A DNA stretch of 64,000 nucleotides from Inia geoffrensis (taxonomy: Eukaryota > Chordata > Mammalia > Artiodactyla > Iniidae), in the NCBI GenBank assembly GCA_036417435.1, contig CM070903.1:86276001-86340000 (forward strand), in the 5' to 3' direction. The notes under the pieces were generated by a model. It did no database searches and was not told where the DNA came from. It was given only the letters and a program-made list of their open reading frames with translations. Both the position numbers and the translations under genes were made by a program. How positions within the stretch are numbered: position 1 is the stretch's first letter; every line of letters begins with the position of its first letter. Shown here one piece after another: positions 11,216 to 23,680 of the stretch.

Positions 11216-12929
11216 GAGTGAAAATGATTTAAAAATTTGAATTTCACCTTCTTGCAAACAATCCATTTTTGGAAACACCTTGTTCGCCCATTGCACGAAA
11301 TAACAGACATTATTCTATGTAAGTCAATTCAAATGGACATCTGGCAGCTTTTATCCTCTTAGCAAAGTTTTGAATTTTGAATCAACTCTGAAACTTAATC
11401 AGGTATCTATAGCAGGCAGGTGGCAATCCACATATTAGGAATGTAAGTTTTTATTCAATGTAGGGTAGAGGGAAATGTTTTCAGTTTAAGGAAAGGGTAC
11501 TATAAAAAGCAGGTTATCCTACAGGCTTACAATGAATCAGGATTCTAATTCAACAAAAGTTATGCTTCATGTTTTTGTATTTCAGTCCCTAACAGAACTA
11601 AGAGCAAATGCAAAGAAATGCAAACTTTTTCAAATCTCAGAGGTATTCTGGTTTTCATTCTGTATTATAATCTCTTTGCTAGCTATCAGTTAAAGAAGAT
11701 TGACTGGCTGCCCCATTTTCCCTTCTTCATCTGGTTTACATGTGCTCAGAAAAAAAATAAAGCAACACAAAAGAATTTTCCAATAAAATATGACTAATGA
11801 ATTAGAACGTGCTATTCAGTGCCTTGTGAACATTTCAAAATATTGTAAGCCTTTTTCCTCATTAAGATATTCCCAAAACAAAACCAAGAAAAAAAAAAGA
11901 ATTTTGCTGCAGAAGCATGAAATATGATAACTAATAAGAACAATTATAATCATTTCTTTAGAATACAGCAACTATGAATGACACATGTAAATACCTCCAA
12001 TATATTCATTTAATATTACTGATAATTCACGTGAGCAATAGATTAGAATTGCCTTTATCAGACAGAGTCGTAAAGCGCTGTAACAGCCTAGAGATTACTA
12101 GAAAAGCTGATACCTGGGTGAAGAATATACCCAGTCTGCTGATAATGAAGGAGTGTACAGACTTTTAATTCCATAAATAAATAGAATGTTTTTAAGCATC
12201 AGACTTCATCAAAATTTAGCTGAATTAATTAGTAAACACATACTGCATGTTTGCCCAAATCCTTTCATTCCCCGCAGGAGCTAAATACCTTTCCTCATTT
12301 GCATTTGTGGGAATATTGAATTTTCCTAATTTTGAAATCTGAGCAAGCCCCACAGAATACACTAGGAGTGATTTCGGTAGCGATTTTACACAGTTATAGA
12401 AATCAGTAAAGCGATATGTTCAATATACTTCACGTTTTTCCCAGATACAATCAGAAAAATAAACAAGGTGGGTTTGTTTTTTTTTTTTTTTTGGCTAGGA
12501 AAAGGTGCTAAAAAACAAGTTATCCCACACCTGTATTTGAAAACCTTTTCGCTTACACTCAAAATAACATGAATTCAGAATAACTCCATATGAAGTAAAA
12601 CAGGATGGAAACAGACTGACTTTGTGGTATATCTAAAAGATGAAAAGGTATATTTTAAGCAATTTAAACTGACAGAATGTTAACATCTGGGCAATATTAG
12701 AACATCTGACTTGTAATAGGTTCTCAATAAACGCTTGCTGAGTGAAGCAAGTCCAGTGGAAGTATTTTGAAGTGAAACTTGAATGAAGAGATAAAATTAA
12801 TAATTATCACTGGTTATTATTTCTCTGGGGCAAAATAGTGCTATGTAAGTTTGCGATTTTAATATCATGCAAATCCAAACGCTTATTTCTTCTTTCCACT
12901 GACGCTTTTAATGCAGACCATCATCACCT
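11216..12929. other. AT-rich unique sequence
   Basis: No gene seen. It includes a T17 run at about 12477-12493. A short 'taataggttctcaataaacg' segment near 12715-12734 looks like the terminal part of an L2 or MIR element. Confidence 0.4.
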
Positions 12930-13545
12930 CACTTCTCAGTGACTGAAACAGGCATAATAGGCTCCCTGTCCCACTTCATCCTCCCCTTCCTCCCTCCTGC
13001 TCCCATCCACTTGCCACTCTATAAGCTGAATGACTGTTCTGAAACCTTTCCATATCCCCGCATTCCCTCAGGATAAAGCCCGAAGCATCAGGATACTTCA
13101 AGGTGTGCCCACAGCCAGTCTCCCTAGCCTCATCCATCTCCACAACGCAGACTTCTGGCGCTTAGAGCTCCAGCCATATTCAACTCTGCGGTTTTTCTAC
13201 ATGCCACACGCTCACCTCAGGACCTTTGTGCATGCTGTCCCTCCTGTTGGAAAGCTTTCCTCCCTCCTAATTCTTGGCCTCCTATCCTTTGATCTGGCTT
13301 ACTCCTACTTGTCTTTAAGGTTTTAGAGGAGACAATATATACTCACTGAACCTTCCCTGACAGCCCCTCCTCCTCTGTCAAGACTAGGTTAGTATTGTGT
13401 CACTCTGTGCTTTCATTTAGCTAATGACTCAAAATCGTGGCTTATTTGTTATTACTTCTTAATAAATTCCTTGTGTTCCCAACACCTAACATGATGCCTG
13501 GCACATAGCCGGCATTAAATAAACACTCTTTGAATGAATTAGGAA
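12930..13545 (+). mobile_element. LINE-2 3' end, long fragment
   Basis: Successive L2 landmarks: 'ccttccctcctgctcccatc' and 'gccactctataagctgaatg' upstream, then 'ccctcaggataaagcccgaa', 'cacgctcacctcaggacctt', 'tgcatgctgtccctcctgtt', 'ccttccctgacagcccctcc', and the 3' terminus 'gatgcctggcacatagccgg' with the end repeat 'gaatgaatt'. The 98-codon frame at 13030-13326 is a chance frame inside it. Confidence 0.88.
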
Positions 13546-13639
13546 AACCTTCAAAAACTGAGCAATCTTCTTTGGTGAAGTTGATCTGATAATAGTTTAT
13601 ATTAGTAAATGATAATAGTGAAAAAAGAAATATACCAAA

Positions 13640-13808
13640 AGTTAAGAGACCTGAATTATCATCCTAGCTCTGTCATTAGCTGCAAATAATTTCTCTGCAC
13701 CCCAATTTAATCTGCAAAATAGGTATAATACCTACTCCTCCTACTTCACAGGAGGATAGATCCAAAGGGCTCTTAAGTGAAAGCACTTTGGAAGATATAA
13801 AGAACTAG
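13640..13808 (+). repeat. MIR SINE remnant
   Basis: 'catcctagctctgtcattagc', 'taatttctctgcaccccaat', 'taatctgcaaaataggtataa' and 'aatacctactcctcctac' follow the MIR core in forward orientation. The promoter head is lost. Confidence 0.75.
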
Positions 13809-15684
13809 TCATGCAAGATATTACCATTATCGTTATTATTAAATGCCTAAACGGCTGTTTTAACTCTGTCACATTCCAGCTCAAAACCCCCCAGTACCTC
13901 CATGCTCTCACCCACCAGCCCACTTCCAGCCTTCTTCCACCTTCAACAATGTTTCCCAAAGCATGGCTATGTGAATTGATGATCAGTCTCATGGACATTT
14001 CTGTGTTTCAGTTGGAGGGTTTCTGCCTGGCAGCCACTCCAATTTTGCTCCAGGGGAACGTCTCCTCCCCCCTATCTTGGATCATGTGCTTTGGGTGAAG
14101 TGAATTCTGCCCCAGGACCCCAAACAGGGAGCCTAACTAGGCCAGTGATCACCCTGTGTTCTCCCAGCCAATGGACATGGTCCCCGGGCCTCCCTAAGCC
14201 ATGATTCAGCCAAGGCAATCAGAGAGAACCTCAGGACTTCTGCAGGGAAGACTGGAGCAAAGATAGCCACACTCCTCTGCTGGGCCAGCCAGGAAGCAAA
14301 CAGCCCTAGGAGGTGCCAGCAGTCATATTGCTACAATAAGCAAAGCCTCTTAGGATGAAGCCAACAAACCCACAGCAGAGAGAGACATGAAAACATCTGG
14401 TCCTTGGGGCATTCTCGAACTGCTGGCTCATGCCACGCTTGACACTAGCACTACCCAGCAGTCAGGATAATCCGGAAAGAGGCAATTGTGTATCTTAGCA
14501 CTGCGTGTGACATCTCTCAGTGTCTCCTCCTAGAAAATAGATCTTTAAAAGTTCTTTTCTTCATTATAATAATGCTTTGAAAAATAAACTTTAACTCCAT
14601 ATTCAACGAATGCTTACAGAGCAATGAGATCAAATTCATAAAACCAAATGTTGAGATCTTCATAAGTAAAGGGTTTTATTAATTCAAAGTAAGTGGAATT
14701 ACCAGCATTGATTTGATAATTCACCTTCCTTCTAGTACAGCTGTGGGTCTGCAATGTTATTGAAATATGAAGTTAATGCATAAAAAAATGGTTTATTTTC
14801 TACAAAATCAGTATCCAAGGGGAAAAAATTAAGTCCATGTGATCTAGGAAAAACGACCTTAAGAAACACTTATTGTTAAAATTCCAGCCTGACTTTTCTA
14901 TGTAAATCCTTCAAAAATGTTTCTGGCTCTACAGTTTTGGTAAGATCCAGGTTAACACAAGCTTGTCAGAATTGCTTTCTTCAGTAGTAAGCAGTTAAAT
15001 CAGGAAATAAACCACAAAAATTCCTTAATTGCTAGTCATCTAAGTAAGGTCTTATACTTTGGCTGAAAAAAATAAACCAAAGGAAAGAAATACCTAGCAA
15101 TCTTTTTCTGGGTATTTTTTTACCATACAAGCTAAGAAAAACACCGTAGCCAGCAAAGGGGTCAAAAGAATGGAGAGGAGATATCTCTTCAAGCCTTTCT
15201 TTCTAGGTAGAATTAGCCATTTAAGCTTTGTCCACATTAGCATTAAGTTAGCAAGGCTGGAAAGTGACTTAATTCATATCTCTTTGCCAGTTTGTTTACT
15301 TAATATTAATCCCATGTGTTTTAGGAATTGGTCTGAACCAAAGTGTATTGGAATTGCCTCCGGAAAGGCTAAGCCATGCCTCAGGAACATCTTAAACTAT
15401 TTATCATAATAATTTATTTACTATTTAAGATTTATAATGAATTCATTTCTAATGAATTTATAATTCCCAGTTACAGAATGTCAATGTATCATTGGATTGT
15501 TGAGCATGGGCCATCCCTCACGTGTGCTCTTGGTATGAACACAGTTGTTTAATCCCCAGTCTTAGACGGGTGAAGTCTTTTAGAGGATTTCAAATAAGTA
15601 ATTTGTGTTTGATGAATTCATGGTTCAGACACAGTCATCAACAAGATCAACCAATTAACAAATGGAGACTAAGAATGACAACAG
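13809..15684. other. Mostly unique; unassigned old-repeat-like piece at 14100-14480
   Basis: No gene. 13835-13915 resembles forward L2. 14150-14480 has the texture of a decayed interspersed element ('aggatgaagccaacaaaccc', 'gcagagagagacatgaaaac') that I could not assign. 14530-15680 is AT-rich unique DNA. Confidence 0.35.
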
Positions 15685-15862
15685 TGAAGTTACCATTTAT
15701 CCCTTCCTTTGGGCCAGGCACTATGCTAAGAAGGTAAAAAATATACTTTCTATTTCTCATAACCACTCTGCAAGGTAAGTTTTACTAAACTGACTTTACA
15801 GAAGAAGAAATTGAGGATTGGAGAGGTTAAGGGACTTTCCAAAGTATTACGCTTTGAATTAG
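15685..15862 (-). repeat. MIR SINE remnant
   Basis: Plus-strand landmarks in order: 'gggccaggcactatgctaag', 'cataaccactctgcaaggta', 'actttacagaagaagaaatt' and 'agaggttaagggactttcca'. Together they are a reverse-oriented MIR. Confidence 0.85.
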
Positions 15863-17404
15863 AATATGCTTACACAGCAGGAATAATATAGCTATACAGC
15901 TATCCCTTCTGGTAGAGCCAACACATGGAATTTAGCTTGCTATTGGTTTTTCTGTTTGCCAGGCCTTGCTTCTTTGTTTTCCTTTTATAATGTGTATAAT
16001 AATGTGCATTTAGATGCATGAAAAAATTAGCATAGTAATTCAATCTTAGTATGGAATTTGAAATTAGCATAGAATTTCAAGCATAACTCTCAAGGAATTA
16101 TTGATGAACCTGGAACTTTCTTCAGATTAAGCTTCAGGACAAAACCCACTGATTAACTACATGACAGAAATGAGGCACAGAGGAGAATGCACACCCTTTG
16201 CTAGCCATGGGGGCTCCCCAGCTGCAAAGGTGAAGTTTGAGTGGCTCAAGAAGGTCCTCGGAATCCTCTGGTCTGTGCCTCTGCTCCTCTGGGTTGCAGC
16301 GTGCCGACTGGTCACAGGTATTCCACGACTGCAGTCGGTGACTGTGTATAGGGTATGATTTCTAAATTTATGATGCATTCATCCTGGGGTATATGCATAA
16401 TCATTCTGCTTATAGTGTGGTCTAAGTTTTTGTAACATTAGAGACAATTCAAGGCCTTGACTTTCTTCTCTACTGACAGTCCGCTGCAGGGAATGATAGT
16501 GCTAGGAGACACATAAAGGACACGTTTGAAGGCATCTTCTCCAGCGTAGCACTGACCGCTCTAACAGGGGCAGAGTGAGCTGGGAACCTTTTGAAGGGTT
16601 AGGATGTCAGCATCTTTCAGTTGCTTTCCTTTTTGCTCAAACTTCTCGGGGCCAGATCATTTGCACTTTAATCTGATTGTGCTGCTCTCACTTAGCTAGA
16701 CATCAACAGACAAGCATCAACCAACTCCAGGTGAAGCCTCTCCTGCTCCTGAGAAAATTCTCTTTCTTTAAGTTTCCTCACCTCTGTTTCAATGCCGGGC
16801 AAGATTTTTTTACTCTGAATACTTGGGTGTCATTCCTAACAAAGATAGCTTCCCTTATGAATAAGAATATCTCTGACTCAGAATGAGATATAATCTTTCA
16901 ATGCCCTTTCTATCAGGGCTCTTGGTATTGGAGTACTGGCATTCATTAGTAAAATGAAATTTGTCTTGTGAATAAAAACCAATGCAGAAGTAAATATTAT
17001 GCAATCTGCTAAAAGAGAGGCCTATGGAAATGAGCTTATTTTCGAAAACTTTTCAGTCAAGTTAATGGAAAAGTTGAAAATGACAAACCCTCTGCTGTCA
17101 CATTAATTTAAGCTGGAGCTTGCTGGAAGTATGAGGAATCTCGGCAAACTTGCGGTCCATCAGCTTGCCCATCGCACCCTGCAGAGGACTAGGTGACCTC
17201 CTGTGCCAGACTCTGAGGGTGGAGCAGGAAGGAGAGGACCCCGAGGCCCTGGCGGGGCCCTCCACCCAGCAGCCAGAGCTGTGCTGCTTTTATTCCATTT
17301 ACAGGTTGTGATTCTGCTTTGCATTTATTGGCGTAAAAGGGCTTTTGCTGTAGCCTAAGAAAGACTTAGAATGAAAAATTAGATTTCCACTCACGATTAG
17401 TGCG
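15863..17404. other. Unique sequence; GC-richer patch at 17150-17290
   Basis: No gene that I can support. Two mutually antisense frames at 16157-16378 lack recognisable content. An imperfect local repeat of 'aaattagcatag' occurs at about 16026 and 16061. 16650-16870 has faint similarity to forward L2. 17150-17290 is GC-richer than its surroundings but shows no clear exon signals. Confidence 0.4.
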
Positions 17405-17505
17405 ACATCCCAGTTTTATAAGGGGGGCAACTGAGGCCCTGGGAGATGAGGTGACTTGTTCCAGGGTCTCCCTACTAACAAGTGAAAGAGGTTTCCTGAT
17501 TTCAT
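17405..17505 (-). repeat. MIR fragment
   Basis: 'ttttataaggggggcaactg', 'aggccctgggagatgaggtg' and 'acttgttccagggtctccc' match the reverse MIR core. Confidence 0.7.
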
Positions 17506-17577
17506 CTATTACTTTTCACCTGCTAGTATGACCAGTTATTTTGCTCACAAGTCACCTTTCTGTGTACCTCAGTCTTT

Positions 17578-17765
17578 TTAAAAATGTATTTTAATTTTTT
17601 CCAGTATTATTGAGATAAATGGACCTACAGCACTGTATAGGTAAGTGTAAGGTGGACAGCATAACAACTTGACTTACCCATACTGTGAAATGATCACCAC
17701 AGTTAACAGCCATAACCTCAGTCCTAGTCTGCCCTCAGTCACTTGGACCTCACAGGCTTATGGCG
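17578..17765 (-). mobile_element. Old L1 3'-UTR fragment
   Basis: The plus strand reads 'ccagtattattgagataaat', 'gtataggtaagtgtaaggtg', 'actgtgaaatgatcaccaca' and 'gttaacagccataacctca', the reverse complement of an L1M 3' end. No clear TSD. Confidence 0.78.
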
Positions 17766-18129
17766 CCACATTTCGATACGAAGCATAAATACACAAGGGG
17801 ATCCCAAGGGCAACCTCCCCGTAGCTTGGAGACTCCTCCCTCGTGTTTGTGGTACGAAAGTTAATCAAAGGTCAATGCTCCCAGATGTAGCAGTCACTAC
17901 TAAGACATTCTTTGACTGAGGAATGTACGTGCAGTCATTCTTACACGCTGGCGAGAAGAAAAAGTGTGTCTCATGTGTGCCCTGGCTTTTGTGTGACAAA
18001 TGTATGATAGTGATAGTATTTACCACGGAAACTTGATAAGTGGCTGGTAGAGCTTCAGATCTCAGAATCTGTTTTGAAAGGACAAACCCCTTAAGAGCAC
18101 AGTCCTTGACAAACTGGACCCTTTGGACC

Positions 18130-18345
18130 TTTATCTCTGTCAGACTAACCCAAATTAACTTGCTTTCCCGAACCCACGCGCCAGCCTTCGTTTATGCCAT
18201 TTCCTCGTGAACCCATCTGAATCTTCAAGGCTCAGGTTCCTCACATCCTGACCATTCCTGATAGCTTCCTTGGCCTCCTGGACCACAAGTGGTGTCTTCT
18301 TGTTCTCACTCCAAGTGTACCACTCAGAGCATTTACTACTTTCTA
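18130..18345 (+). mobile_element. LINE-2 fragment
   Basis: Forward L2-like blocks: 'tgccatttcctcgtgaaccc', 'tcttcaaggctcaggttcct', 'gcttccttggcctcctggac', 'caagtgtaccactcagagca'. The 69-codon frame on the opposite strand is a shadow. Confidence 0.6.
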
Positions 18346-18377
18346 ATGATAATAGTAAAAACAAATAATAATAATAA

Positions 18378-18562
18378 CAAGTAACGTGTATTTATCTCCT
18401 ACTATGTGCCAGAGACAATAATTCTTCTAAGAAGGTATTACCTCTATTTTATATATTGCCACATTTATGAGGAAATGTGAAATAAGAAACTTACCCAAGA
18501 TAGGACAGACAATAAATGGCAGAACGGCTATATGAACCCAGGATTCTGCAGCCGTAGCTGTA
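18378..18562 (-). repeat. MIR SINE remnant
   Basis: 'cctactatgtgccagagaca', 'tatgaggaaatgtgaaataa', 'gaaacttacccaagatagga' and 'tatatgaacccaggattctg' give a nearly complete reverse MIR. Confidence 0.85.
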
Positions 18563-20814
18563 TATCATGGTATCATGTGAGCTATACGTACCTTGGGCTA
18601 TACATCATTGTCTCTCTTCTGGGGTATGAGCTACCTGAAGATATGATCTGTTTTTTGTTTGTCTCTTATCACCATGCGTTTTTGAACAGCCACAACCAGA
18701 GAGGGGCCTCCATAAGGAAGTGCCGTGGTCAGAGTCAGGGAGACTATGTTCTGCAAACACAACGTCCCTCAGCACTGGAACCACTGGCTACACACACACA
18801 CCTCTACTGTCACACTCAGCATTTGGTTCTTTCTGCCGTGTCTGCTGCAGCTTGGCAGGTCTAATATCTGACGGATTAGTGCTGATCTACACTGATTGCT
18901 CACACCTGCAATTCAAACTAACCCCTGTTCCGCTTTGTGCAATCAGCCATGCCCAGGTAAGACCATCAGCTTCCCAAATGACAGGCAAACAGAGACCCAC
19001 CTGACAGGTTGGACCAGACACCTGTGAGATCTGCAAAGTGGGAAGGAAGTGGGGGAGGGGAAGGTGGAATTACAAAATTAAAACTCCAAACGTAAATGTA
19101 AAGGAATGAGTGCTTCCTCTACTGCTCAGAAAGATTAGAAACTTGGTAGATGGAAAACATCAAAGGTCCCCAGCTAATGAATGCAGAGCAGTAACTGGCA
19201 ATGGAATTTTTACAGGTACTAGGATTTGATATTTGTGTTTCTATGCATAGTAAGCTTTAGTCAGAGAACTTAGACCTTAGATTAGCAAAAGTGCCAAACA
19301 TAATGGTGCTGTGATTGTCAGAGCTGCCTCCTACTAACGAGTTCTAGACACACATGCTAACATTGTCCTGATAACCCTCATGGCATTCCCTTCCGGAGGT
19401 AAGGGGTGTGTGGATGGAAAAATGCAGCTCATGCAGGGCGAGGAGAACTTGCTCAGAGCATTACAGCAAGACCAGAAAGATACATCTGTTCTTCCTGATG
19501 AAAAGGGTCCGATTTTGTCAATTATGTTTTCTATTCTGAATTTCTACCATGTCTTAGCTTTCAATATGTAATAACTAATAGAAAATGAATGATGTAGATA
19601 TACATTAATATAAGTATGGTTGTATATATGCACATATTTGTCTTATTAATGATCATAGTCACAGAAGTAAAAGCCATGTCCCCATTCATCACATTACCCT
19701 CATCCTTAGTACCTTTGGTAATATTGCCTCCTCAAGGGAATAATAGTTAAATCCTGAGTAACTGGAATAGTTCCAGTTACAACTGTAAATAACTGGATTT
19801 TGGTTTATTTCCTTCTTTGGGGAAAAATTCCCTCTAATTTTTCTAAGTGTCAGATTTTTGCAATATAAATTTCACTGAATTTTTTCAAGCTACGTGACTG
19901 TTTTTCAAGGTGTAAAAGAAGAAATATCGGAAAGACAAAGTTGAAGGCCTTGTTTGAGTTTAAAGACATTATTTTCCAAATAGAGCCAAATATGAAAGAT
20001 ATCCATCACAGTATGCTACATAATGTCACCATTTTTCCTGCTGCTGCTGCTACTTACTAAAGCATTGAACCAGGGGAATTTTTTTTTTTAATTCAAGGTT
20101 TAGTTTAGGGTTTGATGAGCTTATAAACTTAAAGACTCTGACTTCTTCTTAGGACAAGTTAGTGACAACGCGAGGCAGCTGTCCTGGAAGTGATTTCCAC
20201 TCCCCACAAAAATCATTTCACAGACTTTCATTAAAGACAGAGCGATGCAACAAATAACCAGGATCTTCTCATGTCCTCTTCCTATTTTTCTCTTCAGAGC
20301 AATTATATACCCTATCTTGTGGTATTTGTGTAGTGTTACTATCATATTAGCCAAATAGTCAAAGTTGGCCTGGGGGACATATATGAACGTGAATGGTTTC
20401 AAGTTCCAATGAAAATGCTAAAGTTTGATTCTGGATAACACACTCACTCCTGGCGAAGCCCTGAGCCAACCCGGATGATGTGTAAATGTGCTTCGGGGTT
20501 GAGGGTTTGTCTCAGCCTGAGAGAGTCAAATCTAGGGCTTTAACCGTGGCAAACCACACCAAACAAAGTGTTTGGGTGAAACCTTTGAAAACTAAGGCTC
20601 CCATGACTATCCCTTTTCTCCATGTATCTGTTTCTATTAAGATGAGGATGCAAAGAGGCTCAGGGAGAGAAACCACCAGCCTGGGACCATATGGCAGAAG
20701 AAGCTACTAGGAAACCAAGCACATCACCCTCCTGTACGTGTTCTTTTTTTTTTTTTTTTGCCCCTGGGTCCTTTTAAGAAAGAACAACTCAAAATTACTC
20801 CCAGTTGCTGCGCG
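18563..20814. other. Unique sequence
   Basis: No gene or named repeat that I can support. Frames at 18532-19004, 19380-19571 and 20121-20402 lack recognisable domains. A T15 run at 20745-20759 is not followed by a SINE. Confidence 0.4.
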
Positions 20815-20882
20815 TATTAAGCAGCCTTGTGCCAGACACCATAACAGATACCTTACACATGATCTCCTTTAATTTCAAAAGA

Positions 20883-21235
20883 TGGCGTCAGGGCATGGTT
20901 AAGAGCATGGGTCTGGTCCGAAGACTGCCTGGGTTAAAGTTCTGCTCTACTGCTTCTTAGCTCTTTGACCTTAAGAAACTTTCCATGTCTCTGTTACCTC
21001 TTCTGTGATAGCAAATCCTTCCTCCTGAAGCTTCTGTGACAACTTTTTTTTTTTTTTGCCATGCCACGCGGGATGCAGGGATCTTAGTTTCTCAACCAGG
21101 GATGGAACCCGTGCCCCTGCAGTGGAAGCCCAGAGTCTTAACCACTGGACCACCAGGGAAGTCCCATCTGTGAGAGTTAAGTGATTGTAACATGCTTAGT
21201 ATAGTATTTGGCTGACACATGGGTTACGTTCTCAG
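20883..21235 (+). repeat. MIR SINE remnant, split by a CHR SINE
   Basis: The left part 'ggttaagagcatgggtctgg', 'aagactgcctgggttaaag', 'cttcttagctctttgacctt' is a forward MIR with its tRNA-like head. The right part resumes after the insertion with 'aacatgcttagtatagtatt' and 'tggctgacacatgggttac'. A short reverse MIR piece also precedes it at about 20815-20880. Confidence 0.82.
21044..21165 (-). mobile_element. Short CHR-family SINE
   Basis: The minus strand gives 'gggacttccctggtggtcc', an A box, the B box region 'gggttccatccctgg' and a short body ending in an A tail (plus-strand T run from 21044). At about 120 bp it has the head and little body, as in older short CHR copies. Flanking 'tctgtga' copies (about 21032 and 21167) suggest the TSD. 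It interrupts a MIR. Confidence 0.88.
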
Positions 21236-21249
21236 TATGAGTTGGATAT

Positions 21250-21595
21250 TATTGTCACACAATCCTGCAAGGTAGGTAATATTAGCAGCATTTCATAGGT
21301 AAAAAGATTGAGACAAATTGGTTTAATCTGATGGTTCTCGAAGTCTGGCTCCTGTGAACTTGCTAGAAAGGAAAATTCTTGAGTCCCACCCAAGCACTTA
21401 CTGAATCAGAAACTTCAGGACAGGCCTCTGCAATCTGTGTGTATATATAGCCCTCTAGGGGGTTCTAATGCATGCAAAAGTTTAAGAACTAGATAAATCA
21501 ATTTGCCCAATGTTATACAGCTTTTAAGTAATGAAACCAAGATTCGGTCTGATTTGAGCCTATGTTCTTTCTACTGAACATGCTATAAATTCAGT
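21250..21595 (-). repeat. MIR SINE remnant, split by MER5A
   Basis: The left part 'aatcctgcaaggtaggtaat' and 'cataggtaaaaagattgaga' and the right part 'caatttgcccaatgttatac' and 'agcttttaagtaatgaaacc' are the two halves of a reverse MIR with a DNA transposon between them. Confidence 0.8.
21333..21492 (+). mobile_element. MER5A nonautonomous hAT transposon
   Basis: Follows MER5A: 'tggttctcgaagtctggctc', 'gaacttgctagaaaggaaaa', 'gagtcccacccaagcactta', 'ctgaatcagaaacttcagga', 'ctctgcaatctgtgtgtata' and the terminal inverted end 'agtttaagaacta'. hAT-Charlie elements of this type encode nothing and are immobile in mammals today. Confidence 0.88.
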
Positions 21596-22082
21596 CCCAG
21601 ACAGGAATTATATGCTTTCCTTCCTGATTTTGAACACATATTACTGGGATAACTGTCCTCCTTTCTCCATACTCCCACACATGGTTTCTTCTTTGTCAAT
21701 GCAGCAACCCCTGCCTTAGCTCTGCTATGAGGAACTTCTGTTTCCTTTTCCCAAATCCAGGGCTTTCATACCGCAGTAAAATCCTGAGGGTGGTGAGAGC
21801 TAGGGTGAAATGTTATACTGTGATCAGAAAAACTCATTATTTCGATGAGTGACATTTTCACCCAGATTTTTCAAATGTGTGATTAAAATTAAAAATAGAG
21901 GTAATTGATATCTAATTTTTCTTTCTACCTCCAGGATTGAGAAGGGCACAAGAATGCATTTAAGAATTACTAAGCACAGATAAAATTCAGTCTAATTTGA
22001 CTATCCAGATGTTAGACAATCAGTCTCAAACAACTATCTGGATGTAAGAAATGCCATAATTAACTGCCACCTGGTCGTTAAT
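21596..22082. other. Unique sequence
   Basis: No feature recognised. Confidence 0.4.
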
Positions 22083-22101
22083 AACTAAGCCAAAACTTTC
22101 T

Positions 22102-22407
22102 TTTTCTTTTTCTTTTCTTTTTTTTTTTAAAGATGCCCCCTCTGGGGGTTATTTATTTTTTATTTATTTATTTTTTTGTGGTACGCGGGCCTCTCACTGT
22201 TGTGGCCTCTCACGTTGCGCAGCACAGGCTACGGACGCGCAGGTTCAGCGGCCATGGCTCACAGGTCCAGCCGCTCTGCGGCATGTGGGATCTTCCCGGA
22301 CCGGGGCACGAACCCGTGTCCCCTGCATCGGCAGGCGGACTCTCAACCACTGCGCCACCAGGGAAGCCGTGGGGGTTGTCATTTATTCATATTATTTAGA
22401 TGGTTAA
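22102..22407 (-). pseudogene. Mini retrocopy of an mRNA 3' end, split by a CHR-2 SINE
   Basis: A perfect 19-bp direct repeat 'aactaagccaaaactttct' lies at 22083-22101 and 22408-22426. Between the copies, on the minus strand, there is about 50 nt of nonrepeat sequence, then an A-rich tail (plus-strand T/C run 22102-22128). AATAAA is present (reverse complement at 22382-22387), about 26 nt before the tail after removing the SINE inserted inside. This is the form of a severely 5'-truncated processed pseudogene made by L1 machinery. The parent transcript is unknown, and an unnamed repeat end is the alternative. Confidence 0.7.
22150..22368 (-). mobile_element. CHR-2-type SINE inside the mini retrocopy
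   Basis: The minus strand has the head 'ggcttccctggtggcgcagt', B box 'gggttcgtgcccc' and the CHR-2-type body ending in a (TAAA)n-like tail (plus-strand T-rich 22151-22177). A short 'tgggggtt' repeat on each side (22143-22150, 22370-22377) is the likely TSD. Frames of 88 and 119 codons that cross it are antisense shadows. Confidence 0.93.
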
Positions 22408-22426
22408 AACTAAGCCAAAACTTTCT

Positions 22427-23680
22427 ACTTATCTCTTCCCAAAGCCATAACTTTAGAGAGGTAGCTATCCCCCTCAAAATGCTACTGAAGCTATACCTTA
22501 CTCCCAGAGTCCATATATCTTGCCAATTAATGTAAGCAAAGAGTCTTACCCACTTTATCCTCCTCCTCCACTTGCCACGAACAGCCTTCTTTTGTCACTA
22601 AAGGGTTCCTGAATAGAAACGTTTATTCTGTGACCTTATAAAATTCAGATATGCTCTGTTATGTTCTAGTCTCACAGTGACTGTCCTCAGATTTGGGGTG
22701 TCCTATTTCCTGTTTAGTTGTTTAAGACTGTCTTCCTTAAAAGCTGATTAATCTCAGGTGCCTGGAGTGAAGGCCATGAGGCCATGTAATATTAAGGCAC
22801 CAAGAAAACTTCAATAAGTGGTTTAATGTATTTGCAGTGCCCAAAATTAGAACAGCATTCTTTTTCTTTGACAGCTGATTTTTGTGCTACAATTTGCAGT
22901 TCTTCCCCCTCTAACGACTCGAGTTAATTTCTACTGTGAAAAAAAGAAGCAAAGGAGCCAAGGTAAAGTTATGGATTGAGATAGAATTGGGTAGGTAGAA
23001 GTGCAATGGCGAAGCAAGGCAGAATCTCTTCGTGGTTGTTTCCAGTGACCGAGGCACTGCTGGGTGATGAGCATCCCAGCAGTGGCAGCTGAAGAACTGA
23101 AGAGATGTGGAGACATGTTCCTCAATGGTGACAGTGGGGAGGGGCTCAGGAGTGGACCTCCAAGATGTAAGATAAAAGAAGAACCAGAAGCTGTGATCAC
23201 CACTAAGTTTCCCCTCCTGCCAGAGCTACTTAATGTGCAACAACCATTCCAGTACCCTGAAAATAAGGCAATTTTCTTGGAATATGCATTACATGTACAT
23301 GTCTTCTTATATATATAACAAAATATTTATGGATTGTACCATTCAGAGTTACAAGTATTATTTTTATATGTCTTGTATATAATTCCTATGTAAATATATA
23401 TGTAAGCTCTTTTACACTGTAATATAACCATCACAATATCTCACATTTAAGCACTGACTACTTAATGAGAAGATAGAAAGCGAAAAGTCATTGTTAACCT
23501 TTACATTGGGAATGTGACACTCAAAGTCTCATTGCTCTTGAAGCCAATGAAGCTTAAGCCCCAGGGCCCTAATAAGGCCATTATGATTGTTGATATAATC
23601 GCTACCATTCTCTAAATGTTCTCAAGTTTTGTTATAAATCATTTGCACGCATGTTCATCAAAAATATTAAAATTTTGGGG
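22427..23680. other. Unique sequence
   Basis: No gene seen. Mutually antisense frames at 22931-23318 have no recognisable content. 23290-23420 is AT-rich. Confidence 0.4.

Noticed and set aside
16157..16378. Mutually antisense frames with a possible splice donor after 'gtcacag'
   Set aside because: Neither frame resembles a known protein and no matching acceptor or neighbouring exon could be identified.
20745..20759. T15 run suggesting the tail of a minus-strand SINE
   Set aside because: No SINE body follows; the next bases 'gcccctgggtcc' do not continue as any CHR type.
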